Of a stretch of DNA of 64,000 bases, positions 25,111-37,850 are shown piece by piece. The notes beneath the pieces were generated by a model. That model made no database searches, was not told where the DNA came from, and saw only the letters and a list, made by a program, of their open reading frames with translations. A program made the position numbers and the translations under genes. Source of the DNA: Promerops cafer. Taxonomy: Eukaryota > Chordata > Aves > Passeriformes > Nectariniidae. Within the stretch, counting starts at the first letter, position 1. Each line of letters begins with the position of its first letter. The stretch spans positions 1-64,000 of the forward strand of contig VZSE01014411.1 in assembly GCA_013398275.1 (NCBI GenBank), read 5' to 3'.

Positions 25111-27799
25111 CAGGTGTTACTGTTGTTGCTGTTGTTCTCTAGGTTGTTCTCCAGCAGCAAAGAATCAATACCATTTAGCTTAGGAGGAGTGCTGTGTGGT
25201 GTTAAAGTGTAAATAACTATGAAATCAAAAATGTAGCTGTGCTCATATTTCCTTTGAGAGCACCTAAGGCAGAACCAAAGGTACTGCCTGGTCCTGTCTG
25301 TCCCCCCAGTGTCCTGGTGCAATTGGGAGTAAAAAAGGTGAATAAAAGCAGTGAGGAGAAAATAAATGCCTTGCCCGAGAACAGGCAGGGAATAGCAGGC
25401 AGGAAAAATTAATTCAGGGCAGCCTTCCTGTTGCCTCCCTGCTGTCATGAACAACCACTATATTTAACTGAGGGCTCAGGGAGCATCATGTCCATTTTAC
25501 TCAGCACTGTTTGGGGACACTGCTTGCATTTCTGTATTTTTGGACCACAACCCACCCGTCACATAGCCTGAACACTGCTGAAACTTCCAAACTGCAGGTC
25601 ATGGATTTAATGATCGGTTTAGTGAGTGCAGTTCTTCACCCTCATTGAATGGCCAAGGAATATTTTGCCCCCCAGCTTTCCCTAAAATTGTCAAATTACC
25701 TAAGCACAGGGAAGGAAGAGCTGTTAATTGTTTCCTGTGCTAGATTTTTAAGATTATTAATTGACGTCAGTATTTTACTTCAGGAAAAAAAATCTAGCAT
25801 TCCTGTCAGGAAACTAATGTAAAAGGATCCTTCATAAACCCTGGTGTTATGCTTTTGTTTTACAATGCAAATGTCTAGCTGCAGTCATATTTTTGGGCAC
25901 TAAGAGGTGAGTTACAGTCATGGAATACATTATATATAATGAATCATTATTATACAAGAGAAGAATGTCAGACAAAGGTAGCCCATAAAAATTGAACATA
26001 CTATTAGAAATGACATAGGCATACTTTGCATCCTGCCAGAAGAGAACTTTCTTTTTTTTCTTTATTTAATATTACTTCTAGGAGCAGCTATTTGATTAGC
26101 CTGCTCTTGACAACCCTTGAAATTCAATTATGGACTCTAATGTAGTTCTTGGCTGACAGTCATCACATTCCAACATCAGTAATAGAGTTCATCAAAAGAT
26201 TTGACAAGAAAGAGTTATATTTAAATCCTTAAAAAAGATGGGGAGGTTGGTTAGAACTCATAATAGGTATCTCTACTGCCTTATAAGCAGCTTTTTGTTT
26301 TGCATAACATTCTGCTTGCTCTGTGGTACAGCATTAATTGACAACTAACACTGTATACTTCATTATTTAGGTCACAGTTAAACAAATTATTTCACCAAGC
26401 TGAGTATTTCACAGATGAGTTGTGGGTCATCTGCTCAGGTCTGTTCAGTTGCTGAATTTTTAGGAAAGCTAATTCCCATGTAGCACTTAAGGCCTAGTTC
26501 TGTCAGTGACAATTTGGGTTGATTTGTAAAACACTATATTAATTGAAACTGATATTTCTGCTAATTTTTGCCCAGATGTTAGCTTCTGCAAAGAAGCCGA
26601 ACTGGCTACAGCAGAATACACAAGTCAACCTCTGATTTAAGGTCATGAAAATCCAGCATGCTCATGGGCATTACCTACTGTAAATGAGCAATCCCTGAGG
26701 TTGTTAAATTTAATACTGAGTACCAGAAAGCACTGATGTTTCACTTAAAAATGTGACTGTCACTAATTCACCAAGGATTCTTGAATCTGTGTGTGTGTAT
26801 GCATCAACCACATTTCGTCTCAATTGAAGTGATCACACATTTGTGACAGTTTAAACATCTGTAGGTCAAGAAGAGAGAAGGCTTTTACTATGGAGTTTTA
26901 TCTATATTCTTATATCTACATTCTTACTTTTGTCTCAACATCCACAACTGGAGTAAATGAAGCCACTCGCTTTCTGTATTGTGCCCATTTCTTCCTTAAT
27001 TCATCTTTAAACCATCCATTTTTTTTTCAGTACTCACCATATCACTGGTCTTCCTTTATAGCCTCCTGCATATTATTTCATGTCACGCATTGAACCTAAT
27101 GAAGAATTCAAGTGATGGGAAAAAAATCTTGTGCACTGCTTTGAGTAAAGATACTAGCACTGGAAGGTGGTAAATTAAATTAACTGTCAAATTAAGTGCT
27201 GCTGTGAGAGTTCAGAAGTCAATAAAGCTGCTTAAAGGATTGATTAGTTCTAGATATTTAGGGACTAAGTTTTATTCATACCAAGATGTTACAGATGCTT
27301 AAAATTTATATGGGGTCAAGGAGACACCGGTTAGATTCATGGAAGAGAAAACAATTGATGGTTATGCCACTCAGAGCTTGGAAAGCCCTTGAGCTACAGG
27401 TTACTAGAAACAAGGGGAATACTCAACAGCCAAATACTATCATATTTCCCTAGAGTGATTTGCTTTGGGCTGTTTTAAGGAATACTGTTCTGGGCTAACC
27501 CAAAACTCACATGGAATGAGTCCCTCAGGGAGGATTTGGTGACTGAGAGAACAGAACATACTCAGTGCTTTATCACCCTGCTTCCCAGCACCCTCCGTAA
27601 GATCCCTCCACTGGCCTTACAGCAACAAAGCAGGTTCTCCTGTTTACTCAGGAGAAAGTCCTGGAGTCAGTGGAGATTTTGATATGCAATATATACCTTT
27701 TCAAAAGCTGCTTTTGACATTTAGTGAGCAGTAGAAGTCCAGATTGTATCAGAGGAAGATTTCAATGATTCTTGGGTGCTCTTCCAGATCCAGATCCTC
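25111..27799. other. Intergenic sequence, no gene recognised
   Basis: AT-rich, with short open frames only. The minus-strand open frame 25011-25454 (147 codons) has no recognisable domain and no coding-like features, and I leave it out. No repeat family is recognised. Confidence 0.55.
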
Positions 27800-28325
27800 T
27801 GCTCTAGGGAGGATTCCCCATCTGGAATATGACACACAGTTCTGGTGCCCCTGATATAAGAAAGACATGGAGCTGCTGGAGCAAGTCCAGAGGATGCCAT
27901 GAAGTGGATGAGGGGACTGGAGCTCCCCCTGTGTGAAGACAGGCTGAGAGAGCTGGGGTTGTTCAGCCTGGAGAAGAAAAGGTTGTGTTGAGGCCTCATA
28001 GCAGCCTTCCAGTATCTGAAGGGGGCTACAGGGAGGATGGAGAGGGAATCTTCTTCAGGAACTGTAGTGATAGGACAAAGAAGTGGCTTCAAAGTGGAGG
28101 CAGGGTTAGATTAGATATTAGGAAGATATTATTTACTGTAGTGGTGCTCAGACACTGGAACAGGTCTCCCAGAGAAGCTGTGGATGTCCCTGGAAATGTT
28201 CACGACCAAGCTGGATGGAGGTCTGAGCAACCTGGTCTAGGGAAGGTGTCCCTGCCCATGGCAGGGGGCTTGGAACTGGATGATCTTTAAGGCCCCTTCC
28301 ACCCAAACTGTTCTATGATTCAGTG
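27800..28325 (+). mobile_element. CR1 LINE, 3' end with the last part of ORF2
   Basis: The longest ordinary CR1 tail in the window. It starts in the end of ORF2 ('tctggaatatgacacacagttctggtgcccc', 'gagctgctggagcaagtccagagga', 'aggctgagagagctggggttgttcagcctggagaag'), continues through the 'ttagattagatattaggaag' block, and ends with the full 3' UTR ('ccatggcagggggcttggaactggatgatctttaaggccccttccacccaaactgttctatgattc'). The ORF2 reading is broken. It lies about 4.2 kb downstream of the HS1BP3 stop codon, in the same orientation. Confidence 0.92.
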
Positions 28326-29671
28326 ATGCCACCCTGGATGGGAAGGTTAGTACTACTGCAGTTTGCTTAGGATGTCAGATACAGGAGGTTTGTCAGCGTA
28401 ACCTGGCAATAAATGGGCTTCATCACGACACCATCGAATTGCAGTGGAGCACCCCCTAAACAGAGCATCTGATGTCACATTATGATCTTGTCCAGCGGGA
28501 TGCTCAGGAACCTCAGAGTCTGAAGTCATCAGCAAACACAAAAAGACCTCACAGCCCACTGCCCTCTGCTGCATTCACAGCTACCGTGGTTTCTTACCCT
28601 TGGGTATATTGTTTTTATTATCAAGTACCAAGGAATCACAGTATTAAATTGGAGGTGTGGAGCTGTTAAAGCCATGGGGAAGCATTATGGTCAGTGTGGC
28701 ATCTTCCTCGTGGTACTTCAGTCACCGAGAAATCCTAACAATGTATGAAAACCTATCATTTTGTTGGGTTTTGGTAAAAGAAATGCAAACCAGTCTCTCC
28801 TTGAACTCATTAAATATTCTCAGAATGCAATTTAGCTATTTTCTACCAAAGGCAATGTTTCTGTACCACTGATGTCATCAAAAGGTTGCTTCCCGTGACT
28901 GCTGTGAGGGTCATGCTCTCAATCTAAGCTGTCAAAACCTCGTGCAGATCAGTGGAAGCCTGGTAGTGCTGATGCTGGAGAGAGGAGGTAAAGGAATAGG
29001 ATGTGACACCACTGACAAGCCTGATGGGCTTGGAGGGCACCACTGAGAAACAGGAGAGACAGGGCAGAATGAAAGAAGGCATCTGCCTGATTTATACACA
29101 CAGCTCCAGAGCCATTCAATTCCCCTGAAATATCACAGCTGTATGGCTGGAATCAGCAATTAATTTAGTGATTCTGTGGTGAGAGAAACTCCATGGTTTT
29201 TCAAATGAACATAAAAGAAAACAAAATTATAAAACTCCTGGGGCATTTACTGAGCATTTTTCTTACTTCTCTGCTAATCTACCTGCTTTTTAGGTCTGCC
29301 CAGAGATTTGGTCTAACAATCACAAACTTCTCAGATTATTTTTTTGGCAATAATGGTTTAATGATACTGATAGTACTCCAGAAGAGCTTAATGAAACAGT
29401 CCATTTGGTGATGTCTGGGTATGTTAACAAGCTCTTACTGTGAAAAAACCAATCATTTATTTACATTGAATGCTGAGAATCAAAACTACCTAGTGCTTCT
29501 GTCCTGTCTTAAGCAATCAAATCTGCAGGCTACTATGATTTGTTTTTCTGCTTATGCCTTCCTCTGTCTCAACCTTTCATAGCTTACTTATTTAATCTCG
29601 TGTACAGTCCCCAAAAGGAATATTTTATGTCCAGAACTACATTCTAATTATAGCTGCAATGCCTACCTTAA

Positions 29672-29691
29672 AAACAACAACAACAACAACA
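29672..29691. repeat. (AAC)n microsatellite
   Basis: Six or so uninterrupted AAC units in an A-rich context. A likely length-variable locus, nothing more. Confidence 0.85.
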
Positions 29692-30767
29692 CAATAAACA
29701 AAACTAATTTGCATGGAATTGTGTGGAAAATTCGTATTTTTCATGAGGAATGATAAAAGAAATCTGATGCTGTCTTCATCAGTGGTTTAGTTTAGCTCAA
29801 GGGAGCATTTTCATAGCACATCTGGTTGGCTCACCTAACCATACTCTGGTTCCCATCACAGAGCTGCCATGGCAGCAAACCAGACCCTTGGGTCCAGAGG
29901 ACCCACCCCGAAGTAGAAATAACCTCCCCCAGGTGTGTGCAGTGGGCAGTGGGGACCCACCACCAGCTGTTTCACTCTGCACACCTGCTCCTGTTGTGCT
30001 GCTGCACTTGCTGGTGTCATCAGCTCATGTTTAGTGGTAAATTGAGCCCCAAATCCACCTGAACTCAGCCAGTTCCCTTCCACCTCTGCAGTAAGGGATC
30101 GTACTGAGCGAGCAAAGGGAGGAAGGGGCAAAATCCTAGGGAGGTTCAGGTGTTCCACGGTCTGCACGTGCTGGAGTGGGTTTCACAATACCCAGCCAGG
30201 TCCCTTTCTGTAACAGCTTGGTCTCTGATCATCTCTGCTGTCCAGGCTGTTAATGAGTTTTGCATTAAGCAAACATTGGCTCAACTAAAGAAAAAATTGT
30301 ATTGTGTGGGGGTGTCAGGAGAGAAAACAAACTCCTGCATCTCCTGCTCTCAAGTAGATATCCTACTTACTATGAAATCCCTGTTTCTTCTTCTCAGAAT
30401 CCTGTTTCTTTCCAGTTTCAGCTGGGAAGATAATGCATGATTTTGGCACTGCCTTGACTCTTGTTTGCTGGAGAAATGGAAAATGGAGGATTGAGAGTCC
30501 CTGTGGCTAAGAAAGGCAAGAGGCCTGCATGGCTGCTCTGCCCTCCTGGGTGAGTAGGCAGTGCACCAGGGAAAAGGTCAGAAGAAATAAAAATTTCCTT
30601 AAGCAATAATACAGGAGACTCAGCCCCAGGCCTGGCTTAAAAGCTGGTCACTGGGGGTCACTGTGAGATGCTGTTGCTTTCTCCTGTTTCCAAGCTGGCA
30701 CCACACAGGCTGACTGGGGTGGCAGGGGCCCGGTGTGCCAGCTCGGTGCCACCCAGAGGTGTGCTTT

Positions 30768-30857
30768 CAGCTTTTTTTTTTCCATTTCTGTTGCTATTTC
30801 TTTATTTTCCTTTTTTTCTTCTTCTTCTGCTTTTTTTTTTTTTTCCATTTCACCTGC
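30768..30857. repeat. T-rich polypyrimidine tract
   Basis: Ninety bases that are almost all T and C on the + strand, with several T homopolymers of 9 to 15. Open frames across it (30648-30944, both strands) are composition artefacts. Confidence 0.8.
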
Positions 30858-32125
30858 AGATTTTCCAGCTTTGTAAAAGAAAGTCACAGAGTTTCTTTTG
30901 TTCAGCCAGAGGATAAGAGGGGAAAGAAAAAATTAAGAGTTTAGTGGAAAAAAGAAAAGTTTCCCTAGAGCCATGTTTGAATAATGAATTCCATGTAATT
31001 CTACCAGAGATCCACACAGGGAGTTACACAGGGCAGCATTAGAATCCAGTGAGAGACCCCGAGAGATGGCAGGTACCACTGCTGTCTGCTGCCTCACTTG
31101 CTGGGAACACTGTGCTGCTTGGTAGTGACACTTCAAAAGGTGCTGGGGAAGGGTGACAGCACTGTGTCCCTCCCCTGGGGTTGGAATATTCACCCGTGTG
31201 ACTGTCAGAGACCTGCTACCCCCTTTCCTTTTCCTGTGGCTATTTTAGTAACAGCCATTTCATGAAAACAACTCAGTTATTTTTGACACTTGAGTAGAGA
31301 CTAGGTTTTAAGACTTTGGAGTCATTTATAGACCCTGTTCCTCTCTGTCTGACAATATGTATGTATATAGTACATATGAGAACATGGGAAAATCAGAGAG
31401 GCTCATTAACCTTCCCACAGTTAAAGAGGGACTCTGTAGCAGAGCCAGCAAAAGATTTGTCTGGTTTCATATCTTGGCCATGAACCTCAAGGCTAAACTA
31501 AAAATATAAACCAAACAATCCTGTGGATTAAGGGATTTTGTGATTTGTTTTCAGATTTCTGCGATGTGCATAAGGGTGACCTGAAATATTCACCCTCTGA
31601 AAAAAAATTTGCCTGCCTTTTCTCTGTTTTCTTAGAAATTTGGGAATATGCTTTGTCTACTGGACAGACAGTGAACTGGTCACATTGTGACAGATGAAAT
31701 GAGGGAAAACTATCTGTTTTGGTATTACAGGTTTTAATTTCTTTTCCAGTTGATTTCCTATTTCATTTTAAAATATGTAACAATATTTGTGAGAAAAAAC
31801 AATGCTTGTTAGGATTGCTAATGAATTTTCCCGACATTAAGGGTGTGAGAATCTGGGTTTCCTCCTATTTTTTCCCAATAAAATATAAGAAGGAAGTGAC
31901 TGACCTTTAAAAATGAAAGAGGAAAAGCTTAAATGTTTTCTTTATTATGTCAGAAAAACAGGTCCAAACTCTAAATTCCTTTAAAAACCACCTTTGTTTT
32001 CCCCAACAGTCTCAAGTCCCTGAACCAGTCACTGTTCAGTCACCACAGCCTGCTCAGTATCAGGACAAATAAAACTTTTACTGGATTGGTGTCAGAACAC
32101 CGTAAGACAAAACTTTTTAGAGAAA

Positions 32126-32128
<3 letters not shown>

Positions 32129-32164
<36 letters not shown>

Positions 32165-32192
32165 NNNNNNTTTTTTTTTTTTTTTTTTTTTT
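32129..32192. repeat. Poly-T homopolymer interrupted by a six-N assembly gap
   Basis: Thirty-six T, then NNNNNN at 32165-32170, then 22 T. Both flanks of the N run are the same homopolymer, so the true length is unknown and further sequence could be missing. It could be the poly-A tail of a minus-strand retroposed sequence covering the bases to its right, or a sequencing artefact at the edge of a GC-rich region. Confidence 0.9.
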
Positions 32193-32390
32193 AACTCATA
32201 GTCAGCTTGTGACAGCAAAACCCAGAGGTGCTTTGAGAGGCACAGACGCTAGAAAGCTGCCTGTGCGGCTTTCCCCAGGATGAAGCACTACAGACTCTGT
32301 GGTTTCTTACAAAAATAGCTACGGGGTATAGATACGGGGTAGACCCCCTTTTCTGCGGTTTTGCAGTGTCCCAGAAGTGGGCTGCCCTCG

Positions 32391-32438
32391 GAGCAGAGCG
32401 GAGCAGAGCAGAGCAGAGCAGAGCAGAGCAGAGCGGAG
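32391..32438. repeat. (GAGCA)n pentanucleotide array
   Basis: About nine copies of GAGCA/GAGCG in uninterrupted succession. Likely length-polymorphic. It encodes repeated Ser-Arg-Ala-Glu-Gln when translated, which is not taken as coding. Confidence 0.92.
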
Positions 32439-32507
32439 CTGCTGCCGCTCCAGCGCGGGCAGGGTGCAGCCGTGCCTGGAGTGGAAACGGCGGCAGCGCT
32501 CCTGCCG

Positions 32508-32559
32508 CAGCCCCGGCAGCCCCGGCAGCCCCGGCAGCCCCGGCAGCCCCGGCAGCCCC
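32508..32559. repeat. (CAGCCCCGG)n nine-base tandem array
   Basis: Nearly six exact copies of a 9-base GC-only-but-one unit. Because the unit is a multiple of three, all frames stay open and give collagen-like Gly-Ser-Pro repeats by chance. Confidence 0.92.
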
Positions 32560-32640
32560 GCTCCTCGGAAACACGGCTGAGGGAATGCTTGCAGCGCGAG
32601 GGAACGCTGACTAACCGGGCATGGCGTGGCACTGTGCCTG

Positions 32641-35600
32641 TGCGCTTCTCCCAAAGGCCAGGGATTGAACCCAGAAGCTTTCAGGTCACTGGTGGCAGCG
32701 GGTGTTTCTGCCCCTTGTTACGTGTGTGGGAGGGACAGGGGACGGCAGGCAGAGCGAGAAGTGAGGTCTTGGAGCAGGAATAGAAGCGTAGTTTCCTGGG
32801 ATCTGAGTTGTTTCTAATCACTGGAGGTTTCCTGCTATTATTTCCCTATTGATTACATGTCACAAATGAGACAATAATCCCATTTGGCACCTGGCTAAAC
32901 CAATATGAACATGATCCTCATTAGTATTAAGTGGCAAGTTATTCCTGATGCAGATAAATACATCTAGCCATTTCCTTTATATTTTTCTTTCCTGTTTTTA
33001 GTTCCTTAAACTTTGCCAGGTTTTAATTGTTCAGGATAACATTTCACATGCCACATTATTTGGGTCCAGTTGAGATATTAAGAATTGAGATATTAAGAAT
33101 GCTTCAAATCAAACAGCTCATGAGTCTTCATATGAAGTAGTTGTAGAAAGTTCTTCTACTTATATTTTTTCTTGAAACTGTGGGTGAGAAGGCTTTATGG
33201 TCTCAAAGCTTGAAAGAATGGTTTAAGAATCAGCATAGGAATCACTTGGATGTCAGAGTCGTTCCTTTTGGTTTATTAATTAGAAGCAGACAAAACCTAC
33301 ATCTTCTGAAATTTGTGTGTATGATAAAAGAAAAAAGAAAACAAGAAAAAAAAAGAAAAGGAAAAAACCTAATGTATAAACAGCCAGTACTGAAATATTT
33401 TGGGCAATTCTGTACATTTTGCCATGAACGTGGTCTCCCCTGTCAGTGCCCATCTGCAGCCAGTCAGTGGGCAAACATCTCTCCTCCAATAGCCCAGTGC
33501 AGGAGGATGCTGAGCAAGACCTGCACAACTCTTGGCCACCAGTGTCCTGCTCTGAAGGGCTGTGGCACACGGTGATCAGCCTGGATCTGGGGGCAAGAAA
33601 GACCTGGGGGCAGCAGCTGCAGGCCAAGCAGATATTAGACATCTGCTCTTGGGCAAAGGAACCAAACCTCGAGGATGGTGTGTCCCATCCCAGAGCTGGC
33701 AGCTGAGAACCCTTTTATAGTCTGTGAAACAACTGGTGTTTCCAGGCTGCTTCATCTGACCTTCATCTAACCCAGGGGGAGGTGACATGCCCCCTGGAAG
33801 TGCCTGATCTCCTCCCCAGGGGACCGTGGCCAGCCCGCTCAGCTGCAGGCTGAGAGCATCTAAACTTAGGTGAAAGGGATCCTCCCCGAGGAGCCTTTGT
33901 CCCAAGAGTCATGCTGGGTGTCCCTGGGCTGCAAGCAGAGGAGGCAGCCAGCTGTCGGGAGGCTCTTCCAGGCTGGGACCCATCAGCTGGAATTGTGCCA
34001 TGAGCATTATTTTGGCCCTGTTTCTGCACGTGTGCTCGAGGTCATTTGTTAACAGACAAGCCAGCCTAAGCACGCACTGGCAGTGGGTATGTGAGGGAAA
34101 ATGGAGAGACAGTGGCTTGTCCCAGGTGAGACTTGGCTCCTCTCAAGCCATGAAGGTTCATCTCCTGTGGAGCAGAGGTCTGTCCCTCTCTGCCAGGTGC
34201 TGGTCTTGTGGCAAAAGTACATTTTTACAGGGAATCTTTAAAAATTGCTTCATAAATGTTAACCCTGGGAGGGCTATAGAAGTGTTGGGGTGAACACAGA
34301 GAGGCACAGGTCTGTCTCCCATAAGGGAGGCACAGCTGTGCACGTTTCCCCCAGCAGCTGCCTGAATGCTGACCTGGAACATAAAACACAGCCCTGGACA
34401 CATTGTCCCCAGACATGTTTCAAACACAGTTTGTTCCACTGACCAGCAATAAGCAGCTGCTCGTGTGGCCATGTGGTGCTGGGCTGGGCTGGGCTGTGGG
34501 CAGCAGGACCTTCTTGCCCTCTCTAGTTCAACACACATGAGCTGCCACACTGATACCTGACCCCTGCCTTTCTGACACCCTGGTGAAGTAAATTCAGCAA
34601 ACAGGAGCAGAAGCACCAAGGGAACCTGAAACCTGTGCCTGTTTTTAAAAAAAATTTCCACAGATATTTTGATCTTAAAGGGATTACTACCCTGGGGCAT
34701 TTGTATCTCAAGTGGTTATTTGACATTGCCTTCATGTCACATAGGAAGAATTGGCATTTAATTTAATTGAAGTATTTTGAAGTGTTGAGATATTTCTCAT
34801 TACAGAAGCTGGGGGGATGCCAGAGTCCAGGTGCCAAGTTTCATGTGGACAGACACAATACTCATATGATCTGTACTGTTGTGCAGTAAAAATGGCAAGG
34901 AGTGACTTGCTGGGTATCACTATTGTTCATTTGCTCCCATAGCCAACTTCCATTTTCCTATAAGAACAGCTAACAGTAGAGAGTATAATAGGTTTCCAAA
35001 TGTTTCCCTGCCCTTTGGGATAAAACTGCTGGGTTTAGAGTTAGGTTAAAAGTCTCAAGAAATTGCTTCAATAAGCTGAAATTTCTGTTGACAACGAAAC
35101 CTTGCAGAAACCTTTGCTGCAATCTACCAATTAAGTTCCTAATCTGAGTAACTCCTCCACCACTGGGATTTAAAAGACAAAAGGTCAGTCTGAGATGAAC
35201 ATCCTGATGCTAACAAAACCCTCATCTCCATGACTGGCCTGGGACCACAAATCAGCCCAGAGCTGGGGAGGACTGGACAGCCAGAGTGCATCAGCACATT
35301 CCTGAGATAGCAAATGCCACTGCTGCCATGTCCTGAGGACCATGGCAATGTGTGTCCCAGCAGAGGTGCTGGCACAGAGGGCAGCACCACCTAATCAACA
35401 CCTAATAAATGTTTTCTCCTTCAACATCCCTGCTGTGACTCCTGCTTCCTGCCCCGTTTTCATGGCCACGTTCTTCAGCAGATCTGGTTGCCCTCTCCTG
35501 GGGAACATCATTCCAACACTACATTCTCTAGAACTCCCACCTGGCATGGTGAAATCTAAGCCTTGGTCGAGGAAAGCCTGACCCAGCACTGTAAGGCTCA

Positions 35601-35839
35601 GACCTGGTGTGGAAGGTACCTCCTGCCATGAGAGGAAGGATACCTCTTGGCCCCCAGCAGTGCTGCCTAACCTCTTCTTGCCACTGCCTGCTCACATAGT
35701 TTCTCTGCTGGCCCAGGACATGCTCAGGTGTTTATTGAAAAGCACCTGACAACCCTACTGGTAGCTGATTCCCTGCAGGACCTCCAACACTGAGACCAGC
35801 TGGCACAGGGGATCACACTGTAGGAGTTCTCTATGGTGT
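32641..35839. other. Intergenic sequence, no gene recognised
   Basis: Short open frames only. At 33711-33718 the + strand has 'cttttata' (TATAAAAG on minus) followed on the minus strand by 250 bases of GC-richer sequence, which resembles the layout of an LTR promoter. Without matching ends I do not call an element. A short (GGGCT)n run lies near 34480. Confidence 0.5.
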
Positions 35840-37849
35840 AAGCTGCCCCCAGACTGGAGGATGCCATCAGGGCCAGCTGTGTGACAGGGACCTCCAACCA
35901 CCTCTGTGTGTGTTAAGGGTTAATGATGCAAACAATGGACCATTTGCAAAAGCAGCAGGTGTGCTTTGCTGAGCCCGGGTTTGCACACCCAGCTGAGGAG
36001 GAGGAGACCTGTTGGGTGTGTGATGCTGAAACCTCTGATGTGCACAAGCACAGCCCAGGTGCAGGGGGAGTGCACACCCACCACTGGAGGATGACCATGA
36101 CAAACCAACCTTTGTTTTAGCAACTCCCTGATTTTTGAGCCAGATAAGAGAAAAGGCTGATAAGATGCAGATCCACCCCTCCATGGATCAAGACTGCAAC
36201 CCTCACTTTGCAATAATCAAGTCTCATTGCTGGATCCACTGGTGATGATAACTTTCCACTGTCTACTCTTATCCTTTTTTTCTCTTACTTTTCCTTATAT
36301 ATTTTCTTAAGTGATGCTTTTATACTTTTGTATTGTTATATTTCTATAGAGAATAACAAAAATGGCCACACACCTCCTTTCCATTGCAACCAAATTGTTC
36401 TAAAATAAACCTAAAAAAAATAGGTATGTACATACCAGTCACTCAGTGTCATTTCAATCTAATCCACCTCACGGGATCTACCAAAAAGGACACTTACAGC
36501 ATCACAGAAGTCCTTCTGGTGCCTGGCACCCTGAGCCGGTGCAGTTTGACTTTCCCCAAAGGTCTGAGCCAAGCTTGGGGACTGCGGCTTTGCTGGGGCA
36601 TTTACTGGAAGTCGCAACGTGAGGGAAGAGCATGGCAGGTCTCAGAAATCCCTCTTTTCTTGCTATGCTATGAGTTTTTTACACATATTCAGTCTCAAGG
36701 AGGATGCTTTTGAAATAAACTGATTCCCAAAGTAACCTTAACTTCCCAAAGGATGTTAATAAAATCAGTATGTTCTCAACACAGCAAGAGATGAGTGGCG
36801 AGGACATGCAGAAGAAAGGAAACTCTTTAGTGGCACGTGAGCTCAGAAGTAAAGAGCTGTTTCCCATTACACAGACAATTTCCCATAAACGTTAACTTGA
36901 AACAGTTACTTCAATAGTGCCAGCCAGGCATTTGTTTTTTCTCTGTACAGTTTTGAGTAAATCATGACTAATAGGCCCAGCCTCACTGGTAAGTGCACAG
37001 AAGGCTCACTGCCCATGTTTTCCACCAGTGTAATTAACTTTTATGGAGTTGCTCCCAATTTGCACCCATTAAGATGCTCTGACACATGACTGGGGATTGG
37101 CAGGTTATCACACAGCTCCTCAGCAGCAGCAAGTGCCCAAGTGTGATGTGAGGCCCTGGCAGCAGAGGCTGGGTATGACATCATGTAGCTTGCAGTGAAA
37201 GAGGATACAGCTGCACCAGATTGCCTCATATCTCCTGAAGGCTGAAACGTTGGTCCAGACAGCCATCACAACTCCCACTGCACGTGGGAGAAAACGTGTC
37301 TGACTGTCTTCCATGCAGAATATGCTTTCCATGATTGCCCCTGGCTGTTTTAGGGTGTTGTCTCCACTTACACACAGCAGTGCTGAATCCAGCCAAGCTC
37401 CGTGTCCTGCCATGGATACATCAAATGCTGGAGCCTTATGCTGGCCAGTGATCACCAAGGTCTCCTGCCATTCAGCTGTGTCAGTAACTCCACACCTGCT
37501 GAGGATGTTGGTCTGCAGCCATCAGAGCTGTTTGACACACGGGGTGGCACGTGGGATTGCTGTGCACCTGCTGGACAGGCACCGTGTGGTGGCACTGCCT
37601 CCCCAGACATCTCCACCACCAAAACCTTCACCCAGCCCCAGCTGCAAATAAGACAAGATGCTCCTGCTGAAACCCAGGTGCCCTGCAGCAGCAAATGACA
37701 ACTTTTGGAAATGAGAAAAAGCCACAGAGAGGCAGAAGAAGGGAAGAGGTTGCATCCCTGTTTGAAATTCAGTCAGAAATCAGCTGCTGTGGACTTAGCC
37801 CACCACTTTGACTCTGCAAAACCTGCTTCCCAGTAGGCTGACCCAGCCC
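35840..37849. repeat. 2,010-bp direct repeat, copy 1
   Basis: Near-identical to 37851-39860, with a constant offset of 2,011 bases. I find about five substitutions over the length, for example 'cctctgtgtg' against 'cctcggtgtg', 'ccatggatc' against 'ccacggatc', and 'cacagcaag' against 'cataacaag'. The copy ends exactly at the single N at 37850. It contains no recognisable gene, and its open frames are each duplicated in the other copy without codon-like conservation. Confidence 0.97.
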
Positions 37850-37850
37850 N
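37850..37850. other. Single N at the junction of the two repeat copies (assembly join)
   Basis: One ambiguous base separates the end of copy 1 from the start of copy 2. It marks a contig join, not a base-call uncertainty in a continuous read, because both repeat boundaries coincide with it. Confidence 0.9.

Larger units (their letters stand above)
28326..32128. other. Intergenic sequence, with minor low-complexity tracts
   Basis: No exon, RNA gene or transposon is recognised. Two low-complexity tracts stand out: an (AAC)n run at 29672-29691 and a long T/C-rich tract at 30768-30857 that creates hydrophobic-looking open frames of no significance. Confidence 0.55.
32380..32640. other. GC-rich, CpG-containing island with tandem repeats
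   Basis: An abrupt GC-rich block with CpGs in AT-rich surroundings, made largely of two short tandem arrays (separate entries). The open frames here on both strands are low-complexity translations (Gly-Ser-Pro, Ala-Ala-Pro, Ser-Arg-Ala-Glu-Gln repeats) and match no protein I know. It could be an unmethylated island of an unseen transcript, or just an expanded GC-rich satellite. Confidence 0.55.

Noticed and set aside
32640..32700. tRNA-like B-box (GGTTCAATCCC on minus), candidate tRNA or SINE head
   Set aside because: No A-box at proper distance, no cloverleaf could be drawn, and no SINE body follows.
32191..32783. Several overlapping open frames with collagen-like or Ala/Pro repeats
   Set aside because: They are translations of the 5-base and 9-base tandem arrays. 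Frames are open on both strands equally and no known protein matches.
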